64,000 nucleotides of DNA from Colocasia esculenta (GCA_014218235.1 CM024755.1:78476631-78540630); one strand, 5' to 3'; shown: positions 35,554-48,201, counted from the first letter of the stretch. The notes: a model not told the origin generated them from the sequence alone. Numbers and translations: made by a program.

Positions 35554-38500
35554 TTTCAAGTTCCAACTATAGAACTAAGACTCAATAAAAAGGGAAAATT
35601 ACATACTATTCTCACTCCTACTATATTATTCTAGTACTCTCATACTCAAACTATAACACTATGACACTAAGATAACAAGACTTCAATGCTAAGGCTTAAG
35701 AGCGCTCTTCACTCTTGTTTACCCAGTATAGTCTTGGTTCTCTATATCATCAATATCCTGATCACCTGAAATGTTGAAAGTAGGTAATGAGCACACTCAC
35801 CCAGTAGGATTTACATCTTCCAGCAATGACACAAGTATTTAACAGCTTAAAAGCTAGAAGGTATGAACATGATATGTACTATGCAATTAAAACGACAGTA
35901 ATAACACGTGAATAGTGTATCGTGCAAGATAGTAAGATCAAGAGAGATAATGATCAATCTAGCAAGAAGGTTGTATCCAAGATTTCATGATAGAATGAAC
36001 TTGGATCTAGCAAGATGATAACTTCATGAACAAGAGCAAGATAGCATGTAACAAGATGACCATTTCACAAGCAAGCAAGCACGTACGAGCAAGAACTTTT
36101 AACATGTAATAGTAATCAGGCACGAAGACACTAATGTGCACTAAAGATCTATGCCACCTTGGAATGCACACTAGGACACGTGTATGTGGTTTATGTATTT
36201 AGCATCCAACACATAAGTACTCCCAGCATAGATGCAACACTAGTAATCATTATACCCCATGGTTAACAGTATATTTATGACTCTCTGTCAATGGGGCTAG
36301 ATTGGAGCCCTTGGACACACGTCATGCCTTGCCAGCATCTCACTATTTTCAAATGTAGATACCTACAGTCATTCAAGGCCAATAATAATAGTCCAATAAT
36401 GTCAATATAGTTGAGGTGATAGTTCAGGAGTTCAATCCGGCAGTATAACAACGTATTTTCAATTTAGTCTAATCACTTATTAGTAACTTGGTCTTATGTT
36501 CAATAGAGGTGTACTCCATAATCAATATGAGAAGAGAAAGATCTCGTCAAGAATGCCAAGAGAAGAGAGATACGTGCACAGTAACTTTTGGGTACTTCAT
36601 TGGTAAAACCTGCTCGTCGGCCATGTGGGAAATCATGGTCAGAGGAGACTTACGGAGGCCTTGGTCAAGGGGTCACTAGTCTGACAGAAAGAATATCCGA
36701 TGGAGAGTTCACCACAAGCCAAGAAGAGGCTTTCCTATCGTGCTAGAGTGTATGCGCATGCCACACGTGAGAATAGTGTGTGTGTGTGAATCCGATTATG
36801 GACACTCTAGTTATGGAAACTTCGTTTATGGAAAGTCCAATTATGGCAAGTATCATGAATGCTAAATCAGGAAAGACTAATCATTGATGACCAATTTTAG
36901 CAAGTAACTATGTACTTTAGAAAGTTTTATAACAAGGCAAGAAAGTGAATAATCGGCAGGTAGAGAGCATGATCATTAACTTAAGATCAATTAAAAATCA
37001 TGTAAACATGTTTTAACTTTGATATGGGTTGATAAATGAATGTTAATACTTTTTAGAACCTTCCTAGAATAGATCAAACTCACACATGCAAAGAACAACA
37101 CAAAATGACGGAAACCAAGACGTATGTCCCTTAGAAGGCAAATGCAGTCCCATCCCTTCGTTTCCTCAGGTCATAACTTATTGATTTATTATTCAAATCT
37201 CAGACATGAATATACCATCTTGAAGCCCTTTGAATGAGGAATCCAGCAAATAAAATGGCTCATCAATCCGAGGTCTATAGGAAACGTCATGGCCAGTCAA
37301 GTGGACATAGGCAGAAGGCGACACATTGCCTGTCGCCTTCTAAAAAAGACCATAAAACTATCTCAATTTTGGTATGGGTTGTCACCATGATGTTTTCGCA
37401 TTCTGGTAGCAATGTGTCGATCTGTCGCCACATTAATATGACATTTGGGTTGCCTTTTCTACCTATTTCCAACTCCGACTTGGATTGGGTTTGACATAGG
37501 GATGTTTAGAAAATCAAAACTAATCCTAGGGTAATCTAAATAAGATGAAACCACTTCTGTTAGTTAGAGGACTTCCTATACAGTGTACATTAACAACTAA
37601 TCGAGAAACAAAAGTCATTTGGCTGGGTAACAAGATGTATTGTTACTGTCTACATGAATCTAACACAGTACTTATGTATGGGCTAATATTCTCTATACAG
37701 ACAACAAAAATTGGGGAAACTCATGCCAAATGAAACTAGACACATGGGGGAACAAGTTTCATGTTGAGTGCTCGATCTTAAAATGACTTCACAAAAAGAT
37801 ATAGAACTTGTAAGACAGGTCAGGGTTTAATCAAAATAGAACAACGTTCTGATCATACTAGATTTAATTTGTGAAACTCACATGATAGAAATCAAAGAAA
37901 ACAGTAAGAACATGATCTATAGACATGTATGCAAGCATGAATGAGTTTAATTAGAGTTTGGCATGGAGATGACCAACCTTTTGGGTTGAATAAGATTCGT
38001 ACTCCAGAAAGCCCTAGTTTTGACTACTTGGAGAAGAACGCCTAATACTCACGATCTACTGGGTATAAATTGGGCAAAACAATACCATAAGAAAGTAGAC
38101 TCAAATATCTTTCCAGGGGTATATTGCTTGCATGGTTTGGTCGAGGTTTTACTAATCTTTGGTGATGATCTTGGAAGGGGCTTGTCTGCAAGTCACAAGG
38201 GGAGATGAGCATGAAGTTGCTTCTTGCTCCAGCTTCCACCTCAAGATCTCCATCTACCACAGCCTCCAAGCACGACCTCAGCAACCCTAGGGGTCGTCCC
38301 ATGGGAGAGAGGGGGCTTATTTAAAGGGGGATGGGTCTTTAGTTGCCTAATTAGATTAGGAAACTCATAGGTACGAATTTGGGTGTATCCTTCCCTCAAT
38401 GGAGGATTTTTCTGCCCAATTCATGATGGGAAGGTTATGGAAACCTCCATAGGTGGTAACCACGAATTTGGGCTTGGTTTGAAGTCCAATGGAGGTCTAT

Positions 38501-38950
38501 GGGGTGAGAATTTACCCTATCATGGTCCATTAGTGAATATTTCCGAATTTTAGGTTAATTTCTTAGCATGAATTTATTTGTGGCCCAAAAGACATCCTTT
38601 GACCCATTTCATTCATTAGGTTGTAAATACTCATTGTTTAAATCCATCGATGATTTTTTTTTTGGACTCACTTAAGTATCCGTGATAGTAATTATTCGAC
38701 TTATTCCCTAATTACGATAATAAGTCGCAAAACACCTTAAACTCAACCAATCAGATTTTTCTTCACACGAATTCTTTCATAGGTCATTTGGGAGTATTAT
38801 TTAGGGTTGAACTCTAATTTTTATGGAATTTTTCAATGTGTTTTCATACATGATATAATGTTACGTAAGCATTTTCTAATTCAAAAATATTAAATTATTA
38901 TTTTCAATTTATTCTAATTTTTCAATTAATGAGATTTTTGGGGTGCTATA

Positions 38951-39051
38951 GAGAACCACGTAAAACCACAGACTTACTACCAGTAGTGGACATTAAACCA
39001 TGTTTGGGGACATTGTAATCTTAATGTCTTTTCATATTCTCACTGGACCAT
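38951..39051 (-). mobile_element. Element B leader, 5' end
   Basis: It begins with the right GAGAA copy of the solo LTR (38951-38955). The rest is the reverse complement of the F leader just after its primer site (10714-10830), with shared GTCCACTGCTGATAGTAAG-like and GGTTTTATGTGG blocks. Confidence 0.8.
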
Positions 39052-39063
39052 ACTCTGATACCA
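39052..39063 (-). other. Primer binding site of element B
   Basis: The minus strand reads TGGTATCAGAGT: 11 of 12 bases of the tRNA-iMet type. It lies two bases from the LTR at 39066, the same spacing as in F, G and A. Confidence 0.9.
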
Positions 39064-39065
39064 AC

Positions 39066-41900
39066 TATACTGACCCTAGATGCTTATGCCTAATAAGGCT
39101 CCATATCCAAGTCCGCCTCCCACGATCGGACTGAAGTCTCACAAAGGATACCTCACACAAATGTCCTTTTAGAATATAAAAGACAACCACAAGAGTACAA
39201 CATACAAGAAAGTACATATATTTATACTCATTTTTCACAATTTACATTGTCCCAATACATTATACTACATGTTCAAGAGAAAAGTACAACTACATGGGGT
39301 ATACCCCGAGGGAGCAAAGCTCACACAACTACAACTACTACTCAACTACTGGTGGTATAAGTCCGCCACAATGCTACTGCAAGCCAAGCATACGGCAAGC
39401 ACCTGAAAGGAACTGTAAGGGAGTGAACCTCAACAAGTCACAAGCTTAATAGGGACCTCGCAAAAACAACCACAAACCAATAGCCAAAAGAAGAAACCAA
39501 GCCCTCAACCCCTAAGGGTCTCACTGGAAGCACTAACTGAAGCACTACGGAAGTAAAATGTGCTAACCATAAACATAACCAAACTACATTAGACATAAAC
39601 ACATTAACTACCATGGTTTACAGGAAATAAAGGAAGTAACAGGGCCAGTGTAAGCACACCAGTCCACTACGGCAATAGAAAGAACTACGCCACAAGTCGC
39701 ATAGGCCAACCACTATCAGAAGGTAACGAGATTGACAACAAGGAGTCAGTCCCCCACTGAAACAACGAGTGAAACAAAGGCCACACATGCCAATCACCAA
39801 CGAAGAGTCAACAGAACTAGTAGCCAAGAGTCACTCCACCACACAACTCACGGAAACAAACACCTCGGAGAACTACCCCACATGGGTACCAACACCATAA
39901 GTGGAAGGTCACACAACATGACCCCCCACAAAAAACAATCCACCTCAACACCTAAAAAAGCTAGCACACTACGTGCCACAATAACCAGCAACCCACACAA
40001 GGTACATGCACCTAAAACCACAAGGTACTACAACTGAACCACAAGTGCCACTGTGCCACCAACACGACACACAGAAAACGAACACAAACCACAATCAGTG
40101 AGTCACCACTCAGAAGCCACAACCACTGGCGAAGCTCGAGTTGGAAGGAATGACACCACCACACAGGTAAAGTCTACTGGTTCATGACGCTAGCATCCAA
40201 CCCGGACAACACAACATGAGAATTACCACTCAATCTCGTAGTCAAGGACGAAAGGTCCAACTGGCGCTCCACAACCACACAGTAAAGCCAAAGAATAGTG
40301 GAGTCCAACCAACACCACACCTGCAGACCACACCACTACAGGCCCATGCATGGCACCTTTAAAGACTTTTGCTTGAGCTCTCTAAAGTGAGGCACTGGAA
40401 AAAGGACTAGCTGGGGACCAATACATCTACTGGTGTCTGTCCCTCAACCACGAGCGCGCTACAAGCGACCGAGTACACCCACAACACACAAGTCGCTGCC
40501 CTATTGTAGTCTTTCCCTCAGCTAGACATGCAACTTAAACACAGGAGTGAAGGTGTCCAAGAAGAGGACACAAACCTCTACGGTACACACCGTACTGGGA
40601 CAAACCCCGAGCACAACAAACCACAACGTGCCTGGCTTACACAGAACCTGGCGTACCCGAGTGAAGAGGCATTCCGAAATAGGCGCCGGACCACCAATCT
40701 CGGCAAGCACACACACCAAGCTGAGTATTTAATAAAGTCATAATACTATACTCTTAACTACGATAAACCATAATATAACATGTCTTGTCATTGGCCTTTA
40801 CAAGACCTCCATTGCGACAACATACCACGATACACATAAATCTCATAACTTTATATGATAGCATAATTAACATGATAAACATAGTCATAACCTTATCTAC
40901 TAACCTTAAGTCATGCATTACTAACATTAAACAAACTTAAACATATTAAAACCATGTTAAATAATAGGGCTAGGTCCACACAAGACTCTCATTGCCCAAA
41001 GCATGCCATCCACCCTGGTCAGAAGAACGCGACGGGGTCTACTGTCGCATTACCAATGCGACAGCCCGACAGACCGCGATCACACACACAAAAACGTGAT
41101 GGAGCCTACCGTCGCATTAAAAACTCGACGGCTTGATAGGCCACGTTCACAAGGGAGAATGCGATAGAGCCAGGGGTCACGACCTGATTGTGACAGTTCG
41201 ATCTATCGCCTTCTCAGAAAGAAACCCTGTACCATGGTTCTCACACATAAACCACCTCAAATCCTCATTTTCATGCAAACCAAGCTTCTACAAACCAATT
41301 AAACAATACTAGGAACACAACCACACATCGATTCATGCTTAACATGCTTCAAAATTTTCAAATAACACGAGTAAGACAAGGAAATCCCCTACCAACAAAA
41401 AGAACTCGAAGAACGAGGCTCGATCGGCATTCTCCATGCTCCTAGCAGCTTCCACATGCCAAAACCGCATCAAGACACAAGCTTCCAAGCCAAAAGCATC
41501 AGAAACCACCGCAGCAGCCCCTCCCCAGTCGAGCAGAGCTTTCTGGTCTGTCTTGCCGGAGGGCCAAACTTATCCCAATCGGAAACAAGAACGCGACGTA
41601 GCTAACTGTCACCTTTAAAATGCGACAGACCTAACTGTCACCTTCCAAAAGCTCGACATGCCATGCGTTAGAAAGGTGGTGTGGAGAACGCGATGTGGGA
41701 GACTATCGCGTTCAAAACGCGACGCCCCACTCTGTCGTGTTCACAACCAGTGAACCTGTGGGCTATTTGAGTATGGATTTCCGACCCACAACACCCACGC
41801 TACGCACAGGAAAACACAACCATGGCTCTATGACCCCACATTGGTTATGAGCACCACACCAGAACCATTAAACATGGATCCGAACGACCACAATGTTACA
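39066..41900 (-). repeat. Element B 5' LTR (LF1)
   Basis: 2835 bp; its plus-strand left end TATACTGACC is a decayed copy of the other LTR's TGTGGCGACC, and its right end is ATGTTACA. It matches 4517-7351 along its length. It is followed by the right CACTA copy (41901-41905) and the rest of the 84-bp unit. GCGAC/GTCGC words cluster at 41030-41220 and 41590-41750. Confidence 0.88.
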
Positions 41901-41905
41901 CACTA
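41901..41905. other. Target duplication of element B, right copy (CACTA)
   Basis: Matches 4512-4516. Confidence 0.95.
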
Positions 41906-42140
41906 AGTCTCATCACGACCTCTTCGTAGCAATAACCGCACCTCCAAATGTGAACAAAGCACACAAAATGCATGTGCGAAGAGCCACTAAGTTTCATCAC
42001 AACCTCCTCGTGGCAACAACCACATCGCCAAATGCGCATAGAGCACACGAAGTGCATGTGCGAAGAGCCACTAAGTCTCATAACGACCTCCTCATGGCAA
42101 CAACCGCACCACCAAACGTGCACAGTGCACACGAAGTCGG
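41906..42140. repeat. 84-bp tandem array, right part (rest of unit 3, units 4 and 5)
   Basis: Unit 3 resumes at 41906 and ends at 41977: 12 bp at 4505-4516 plus 72 bp here make exactly 84. Unit 4 is 41978-42061; unit 5 starts at 42062 and fades after about 79 bp. The array belongs to the interior of element A. Confidence 0.92.
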
Positions 42141-42638
42141 AAAACCAATGGCTCACACAACGATCCCTAAACACATGGGGAGCACGCAACCAAAAACCCA
42201 AGGGCTTACTCCAGCCACATGTGAGGCGTCCATATAGAACGACAACCCCACAGGTGCCGAGCAACACCAAAACTGACCAGAACAGTAGAAAACGCCAGCT
42301 GAAAATCGCACGACTACTGCCACCAACAGACCCCGCTATTAGGACCGACCGACTTGCAACCCACTCTATCGCCAACAAAACCCGATAGAGGACGCAATTG
42401 CTAACAACAACACGAGAAACTTTGGTAAGCAACCCGCTCTGTCACCAGTGAAACCCGACAGAGCACATAGTTGCCGAAAACAATCCAGAAAAATGCATTA
42501 GAGTCAAGCACAACACTCAGGAGAACAACCTCACGCTACTAGCAGCAGCTAGCATCGGTCACCATCCCAATCAAGAAGCCAAGCAACCGACGAGAACCAG
42601 ACCAACATCACGCTTGCAGAGAATCCTAACACACTGAA

Positions 42639-42905
42639 CGACATCCACAACCACCACTATGTCTCACTCAGACCATCCTCATGATCGGATAGGGACACCA
42701 AACGCAAGTAGAGAAACATCAACACACGAAAACGACATCCACTGTCACTACTAGGTCTCACCCAGACCTTCCTCGTGCTCCGACAAGGACACCAAACGCA
42801 TGTGGAGAAACCTCAACACGCAAAAACGACATCTACTATCACCACTAGGTCTCACCCTAACCTTCCTCGTGGACTGACAAGGACACCAAACTCACCTGGA
42901 GCTAC
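42639..42905. repeat. 94-bp tandem repeat, about 2.8 units
   Basis: Units start CGACATCCAC at 42639, 42733 and 42827 (period 94 bp) and share AGGTCTCACCCAGACCTTCC, GGACACCAAACGCA and a TGGAGAAACCTCAACAC block. It lies in the element A interior. Confidence 0.85.
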
Positions 42906-44885
42906 AAAACTGGGAAACTACACGCTCCATAATGCGACACATCGCGATGGAAGCACGGAAGACGTCTGAGGTTAAGCCGAAACTAAGCACCTCACAATGT
43001 CGACAAATCACGTGGTCGAGTACTAGTGAGCCAATAGGCCTCAATGTCACCAAGCGAACTAACAGGAGAATCCGCCATTGGCTTCTAGACGTACCAACAC
43101 CATGCACAATCTGGAGAACCAACGAAGAGTTAGCAGCACACCCGCCATGCGCACACAGGGCTTAGCGCGGGTACCAACATGCCAACCACCAGAATGGAGC
43201 ACAACTACACGAGAATCGAAATGACCGCAGAGGTCGAGGACAATAAGTCGACCTCAGAGGGACCCAGATCGAAGCAGGGTACCACAACCGAACACACTCG
43301 CTCCCAAAGCGAGAGGGAAAACCTAGACACAAGCCACAACCAAAGCCTGACGTACCACCGATAAGGCTACCTAGACAAGGCAAAGCAGCCACCCCACAGT
43401 GGTAACAGTACAACCACAAGGCACGGGCCAGCACAGAGTGTCCCAGAGGTAGAAAGCTCAACGCCTCCAACACTGAGCAAACTCGCGAAACGACACACAA
43501 ATCTCATGAACAGGGAACACGACACAACACATGGTGCTATCACAAGCCCTGGGAGCCACCCAAGGTACAACATAGTGCACCAAGCCTCCGGATGGCAAAA
43601 AACCGAAACACTCGAGCAAGAGCACACGGTGCTACCGCAAGTACCAAAACTAAGCAAAGTGCAACACAGGTGCACCAACGACCAAAACAACACGGGCTAA
43701 CAGAATGGACTCTCTACAAGAGACCTGCCAAAAGTCAAACGCAAAGAACCACAAGCCTAAAAGGGCACAACAAGCCACACCGACCCCAATCCTTGAGGCA
43801 CAAAAAACATGAAGCATCAAAAAATACTCAAGGTGCAATACACACAACCACGCCAATGGCTCGAGACGACACAAGGCCCACAGAAGGGGACTCCCCACCA
43901 GAGACCCACAAAATAAGTGCACGGAAAGCCAACAACTTCAAGATCGCAACAACCATGTCGGCTCCAAAAAGCAAACAAAACATGGAGCACTGACTCTGCC
44001 GCATGGGGAGCAAAAGACCACAGCGATTCCCTTGCGCACAAGAGCAAGAAGAACCACCTCCATCGCGATCGATAGAGAGGCCAAACACCAAAATGACGAC
44101 ACGAAAAGCCTCCAAGGCACAAGCCGAGGTACAATTGAGCACACACCGAAATAATGCTTGCATGAGCAAGCCAACCAAGAAAAACCAATGCACAGCAGAA
44201 CAACGCTAAAGCAAGCAACCCAACACGAAAATGATACTACCTCACACCAAATCAATAGGGACCCAATGCCCCAAATTGTCCAGGCCGATAGTAAGAAACA
44301 ATCTCAACGACAAACGACACGAATAGGTCCACTGACCCAGGGTGCCATAAGAAAATGACAACACGAGAAAAGCAACCTGCTCAACCCAAAAAAAACTTAA
44401 GGGAAGATAACTCCACCAGAAGGTCGCAACGATGTGCACCCTGGTGACACAACACCACAGTGAAGCATCACCGCCCCAAGCAACCAACAAAAAGCAGAGG
44501 AAGGAGACACGCAACGAGTCTGTTCCAATGACAAGAGAGAGATAAAACCACAACGCAATATTGGCACTTCCAAAAGAAGCATCGCCAGCCAGATACTGAC
44601 TGCCCTCACCAGACCACCATCTGTAAGAGCACTTCGTGCGTGAGAAACGAAGAAAACCACCCTAACCACGGGGACACACAAAGTTCCACCAGCACAACTG
44701 AGAAACTTGGAAACAAATAACAAGGCAAGCTGGCCAACACAGCAGCCAGACGCATGGCCAAGGGCACAACACCTTGACCGGAAATGCCCATGTAGACTGT
44801 AATGCAGACAATCCAACCAGCAACAATGACAACTCATCTCTATAGTGAGAGAGAGAAGCGACAACCAAAATAACATGAAGCAGCC

Positions 44886-45480
44886 CTGGGAAGGACCTCC
44901 AGTAAGAATGACAGAAAGTCATCCTAGGAAAAGTTCACCAGAACAAACAACCCAACCAATGACACACTTCAAACCACATGAGCAACATAACGGTGGCCCA
45001 AAACAAACATAGAGCACTCCTAGGAAGAACCTCCACCAGAAAAGACAAAGGGCGATCCTAGGAAGAACCTTCACCATAATGCACAACCCAAATGACCAAA
45101 CAACACAGACCTTCAGAGATAACATTGTAGGCAGAAGCAACACAAGCCGGTCCTAGGAGAACCTCCACCAGAACCACCAAGGCACAGTTATGGGAAAACT
45201 TGCCAGAATGCACCAGCCAACTCAACAGCATACCTTAGACCCGAGGTAGCACAACAACAACAGAAACGAGCATGGAAGAGTCCTGGGAGAAACCCTCACC
45301 AAGACAACAACAAATTGTTCTGAGAAACCTCACTAGAACATAGCACAACCAAGCGATGCACCTCAACCCAGAGGGCAATGCAACAGCAACCAGAAACGAG
45401 CACAACACAGCTCTAGGGAAACCTCACTTCCCCTAGAACCAATAGAGAAGAACTCTGAGAGCACCTCACCAGAGCTCACA
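44886..45480. repeat. Dispersed ~23-bp repeat in element A
   Basis: Variants of CCTAGGAAGAACCTCCACCA begin near 44886, 44923, 45019, 45057, 45152, 45190, 45282, 45319 and 45411, with 30-100 bp between them. The spacing is irregular, so this is an old or interspersed array. Confidence 0.75.
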
Positions 45481-46067
45481 ACCAGCCAACACAAGGCCGA
45501 CAAGTAACCATAGACAAGTGTCGCAGCACTCAACCAGCGATGCAACATGGCACACAAAACATCTGCTTAGCTCGAGCAATGACGCCGAGTGAGCAGAGAA
45601 TAACACACAACAACACACAGACAAGAGACCATTCACGCAACCAACACAACGCACACCCCAACAACAGCGGGACAACCAACTAGGTAAGGAAACCTTCGGC
45701 CGGTTCACAGACAACAATCCTGCACTAGTGAAGGTCACACCACACGTAGGCTTTCTTAGCCTTCGCGACACACATGCACCCAAATGCGCCGAAGATGACC
45801 AAGAGCACCGCGCTTGGACTTGCTTGCAATCATCCTCTGCACAGGGAAGACCACTGCCAGTGAGTCCACCGCCAACCACACTACCATGGCATGAACACAC
45901 CGAGAGACCACACTCGCCACACATGCGAACCTTGCAGGGAAGCCACACACCTGCAAGACAACTGAATGCATAAGCCTAACATTAGACAGATACTATCAGC
46001 AGCTTACTAGCACATTTCTTTGGGACAACTATAGTTATTAACTAATTACAAATCTTAATAGACCCAT

Positions 46068-46079
46068 GCTCTGATACCA
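46068..46079 (-). other. Primer binding site of element A
   Basis: The minus strand reads TGGTATCAGAGC, a full 12-base match to the tRNA-iMet type, two bases from the LTR at 46082. Confidence 0.94.
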
Positions 46080-46081
46080 AC

Positions 46082-47089
46082 TGTAATGACCTGACCTCCT
46101 GGACCCCCTGCCAGGGACCCCGAAGTTCGCGCCGCCACCTACGGATCCGAAGACCCAGAAGGGTTAGAAGAATAGTCAACTGAGATATGTACTGAATTTA
46201 AATAACTATAACAAGATATACAACTGTACAACATGTCCCAAGTAAAAGCACATGTACAAGAACAAAGGTGCAGTCTTTAAGGGGCATACCCCGAGAACTT
46301 GCAAAGCACAACTCTCAACTCACTCAAGTACAAGAGCTCACAACGCTGGCCCTCACTGCTGCTGACAGCACATGGCGCCACCGCCGCCTCAGCAAACCAT
46401 CCAACACTGCGCTCCCGCAATGACGAGCGCCTAGCTGAAGGGAGTAGGGGGGGTGAGTCTTGCGAACAAGGCCCAGTAGGGATTACCAGTCCGTCACCGG
46501 CCAAAGCAGCAAGAACTCCGAAAATAGGAAACTACACTAGAAAGTTGTAAAGCGAGGAACACCTATAGTAAGGTACTACAAGGCAGCGGAATAGAGAATA
46601 ACGCCACGACTAACGACCGAAGTCGGGCCACACATGACTCCCGTAGAAACCAACGGAGTTAGGCACAACACAGAAACAAGTCTCAGCACACCCTTCGAGA
46701 TAGGGGTCTCACGGAGACCACCGAGCAACCATGTGAGAAGAACGTCTTACCATAAGTACAGACACCTCAGACCTTCACAAGGTTGAGGGTCCACAAGTAG
46801 AACCACCCCAGACCCCAGACACACTACGAGGTTGGAAAACCACACACGACGGTGCCACCACGGACTTGCACCAAGGAACAGGACTACAAAACCAAGAGGA
46901 CACTGAAGCGAAAACCACCATAAGTATGGGCCGACAAGGCCAAACCAACAACGCCCACGGAAGCTAGACACAGCAAGGCTACAACCACCATGCAGTCTAG
47001 GGAAATGAGTCGTACTAACAAATGTCATAAGGAACCTCTGAACAGGACAAGCCCTCAAGTGCCAAGCACCGGGCGAACAGGCGGGGCAA
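46082..47089 (-). repeat. Element A 5' LTR, truncated (LF3)
   Basis: Matches the first 1.3 kb of the 3' LTR (1542 to about 2866), with indels. It stops at about 47089 in GGGCAA; the remaining 1.4 kb is missing and unrelated sequence follows, so a deletion removed the right end of element A. Confidence 0.78.
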
Positions 47090-48201
47090 AATGAAATGAA
47101 ATAATGTAAAAATGTGACAAGCAAGCATACCAAATGCTTAGCAAGGAATAAAAAAAGATGGGCATACAGTCAATGCATTCATGCTAATGAGAGAAGAAAC
47201 AACTCATCAATTTTAGCTTTTGGATTTTTTTTGAATTTCAAAAGAATTCAAATTTTTTGGGATTTTGAAATATTCAATTTTTGTATTTTGAAATATTTAA
47301 ATTTTTTTATTTTGAAATATTTGTTGTTTTGGCTTTTGAAAATATTCAAAAAAAAGTTTTGAAAATAGGCCGCAACCTGGCGTAGTCTCTTCTCAAAAGA
47401 TGTGCGGAACGAAGGGGATCCACTCTAGGTGAAAAAACATGGTACTCGGACCCTTCAATTACTCAATCATTATTTAAAATTCAGTAATGATTCTTAAGTG
47501 TGCTAAACATGGGTTGGACGTGCTTAAGTGGTGCCTTCACCCAAGGTAGCCTTGGCGACGTCCTCTATAGTTGATCGTTGCCTTGCCTTGACCCTGGGAC
47601 ATACTGATAAGAGGGAGGGAAAGTGTGATTATTAGAAAGTCTGCCAACGGTTTGGATGATCGGGGAGACCCTCATTCTTCTGCCCTATACTCATTGGGGT
47701 TCAGCCTTTGGCTTGTGTGAGTTTTTTATGGCACGCTTACGACCAAGTCCATTTGGATCTCTGCGGGGACTTTGCCACTCTTGACGTGCTCTTTACTCAT
47801 GATTTGCCTTGATTTGGCTCTTTTCTTTTTGTTTTGATTTGTCTTGTTTTATTTTCTTCTCCTCTTATTAGGCCATGGCATTTACCCATTAAAGCGTCAG
47901 ACAAATTCAAAGGTCAATCCCACAGGTTCCCATTCCTACTGGCGGACCGAAAGGAAGAGAAACGGTGGTGTCCTAGACTCTTGTCTAAGCATTGATCTTC
48001 CTTACACTTCGTGTTTCTAGTTCCCAAGGGTGGGCTTGTAAGTGTGTGCAAGTGTCGACACATATGGTTAACTCACCAAGAATAAAGAATGAATTAGAAA
48101 TAAAATGAATTTTCTTTTTAGGGTCCGTGTACCATGTAAATCCAAACTCCTATCTAGGGATAATACTTTTTGTGGTAAAGCCCATTCCAAGGGTGGGAGA
48201 G
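47090..48201 (-). mobile_element. 3' non-coding region downstream of the Tat/Ogre-like pol
   Basis: Lies after the pol stop at 48202 on the minus strand. No protein, LTR border or tract is clear. It may include part of the 3' LTR. 47225-47350 is AT-rich with repeated TTTTGAAATATT. Confidence 0.4.
47225..47350. repeat. AT-rich short repeats (TTTTGAAATATT)
   Basis: TTTTGAAATATTCAA-like units occur at about 47263, 47287, 47311 and 47334, roughly 24 bp apart, within a T-rich stretch. Confidence 0.75.

Larger units (their letters stand above)
24506..38950 (-). mobile_element. Solo LF2 LTR, interrupted by Tekay-1
   Basis: Two parts, 24506-24672 and 35554-38950, join into a 3564-bp LTR when Tekay-1 is removed. 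The termini are TGTCACGTCC and GGGGTGCTATA (the final CA has decayed to TA). Both sides carry GAGAA and no internal region is left, which marks a solo LTR formed by LTR-LTR recombination. It lies in the leader of element B. Orientation (minus) follows fragment G, whose primer site is next to the TGTCACG end. A TATA-like TTTAAATAAG lies on the minus strand near 38320. GGCGAC words form an inverted pair at 37312-37345. Confidence 0.88.
4517..41900 (-). mobile_element. Element B: non-coding LTR retrotransposon (LF1), interrupted by F and a solo LTR
   Basis: Minus-strand element with 3' LTR 4517-7351, interior pieces 7352-7765, 22228-24505 and 38951-39065, primer site 39052-39063 and 5' LTR 39066-41900, flanked by the duplication CACTA. 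Without nested DNA it would be about 8.5 kb with a roughly 2.8-kb interior that has no coding region and is purine-rich on the minus strand. I read it as a LARD. The two LTRs differ visibly (roughly 10% by eye), so it is older than the Tekay elements. Confidence 0.85.
42141..46067 (-). mobile_element. Element A interior, non-coding
   Basis: About 3.9 kb, AC-rich on the plus strand. The open frames on either strand are Cys/Leu/Trp-rich or Thr/Gln/His-rich and overlap each other in different frames, as expected from biased composition. I see no retrotransposon domain. It holds the repeats at 42639-42905 and 44886-45480 and a looser one at 43510-43690 (ACACGGTGCTA...AGTACC...GTGCACCAA, twice). 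Confidence 0.65.
1542..47089 (-). mobile_element. Element A: outer non-coding LTR retrotransposon (LF3), split by nested insertions
   Basis: Minus-strand element assembled from a 3' LTR (1542-4234), a polypurine tract (4235-4251), interior (4235-4516 plus 41901-46081), a primer site (46068-46079) and a truncated 5' LTR (46082-47089). The two LTR pieces share the same terminus (TGTAACGACTTGACC at 1542, TGTAATGACCTGACC at 46082) and long blocks. The interior, about 4.5 kb without element B, encodes no recognisable protein and holds tandem repeats, so it looks like a LARD-type non-autonomous element. The right LTR is broken at about 47089, so a target duplication cannot be checked. Confidence 0.7.

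Noticed and set aside
4337..42140. 84-bp repeats as a CRISPR-like array
   Set aside because: The repeats are head-to-tail with no spacers, in a plant retrotransposon interior.
43162..45948. Long Cys/Leu/Trp-rich open frames on the minus strand as genes
   Set aside because: They overlap in several frames, have no domain or codon signal and follow the AC-rich composition of the plus strand.
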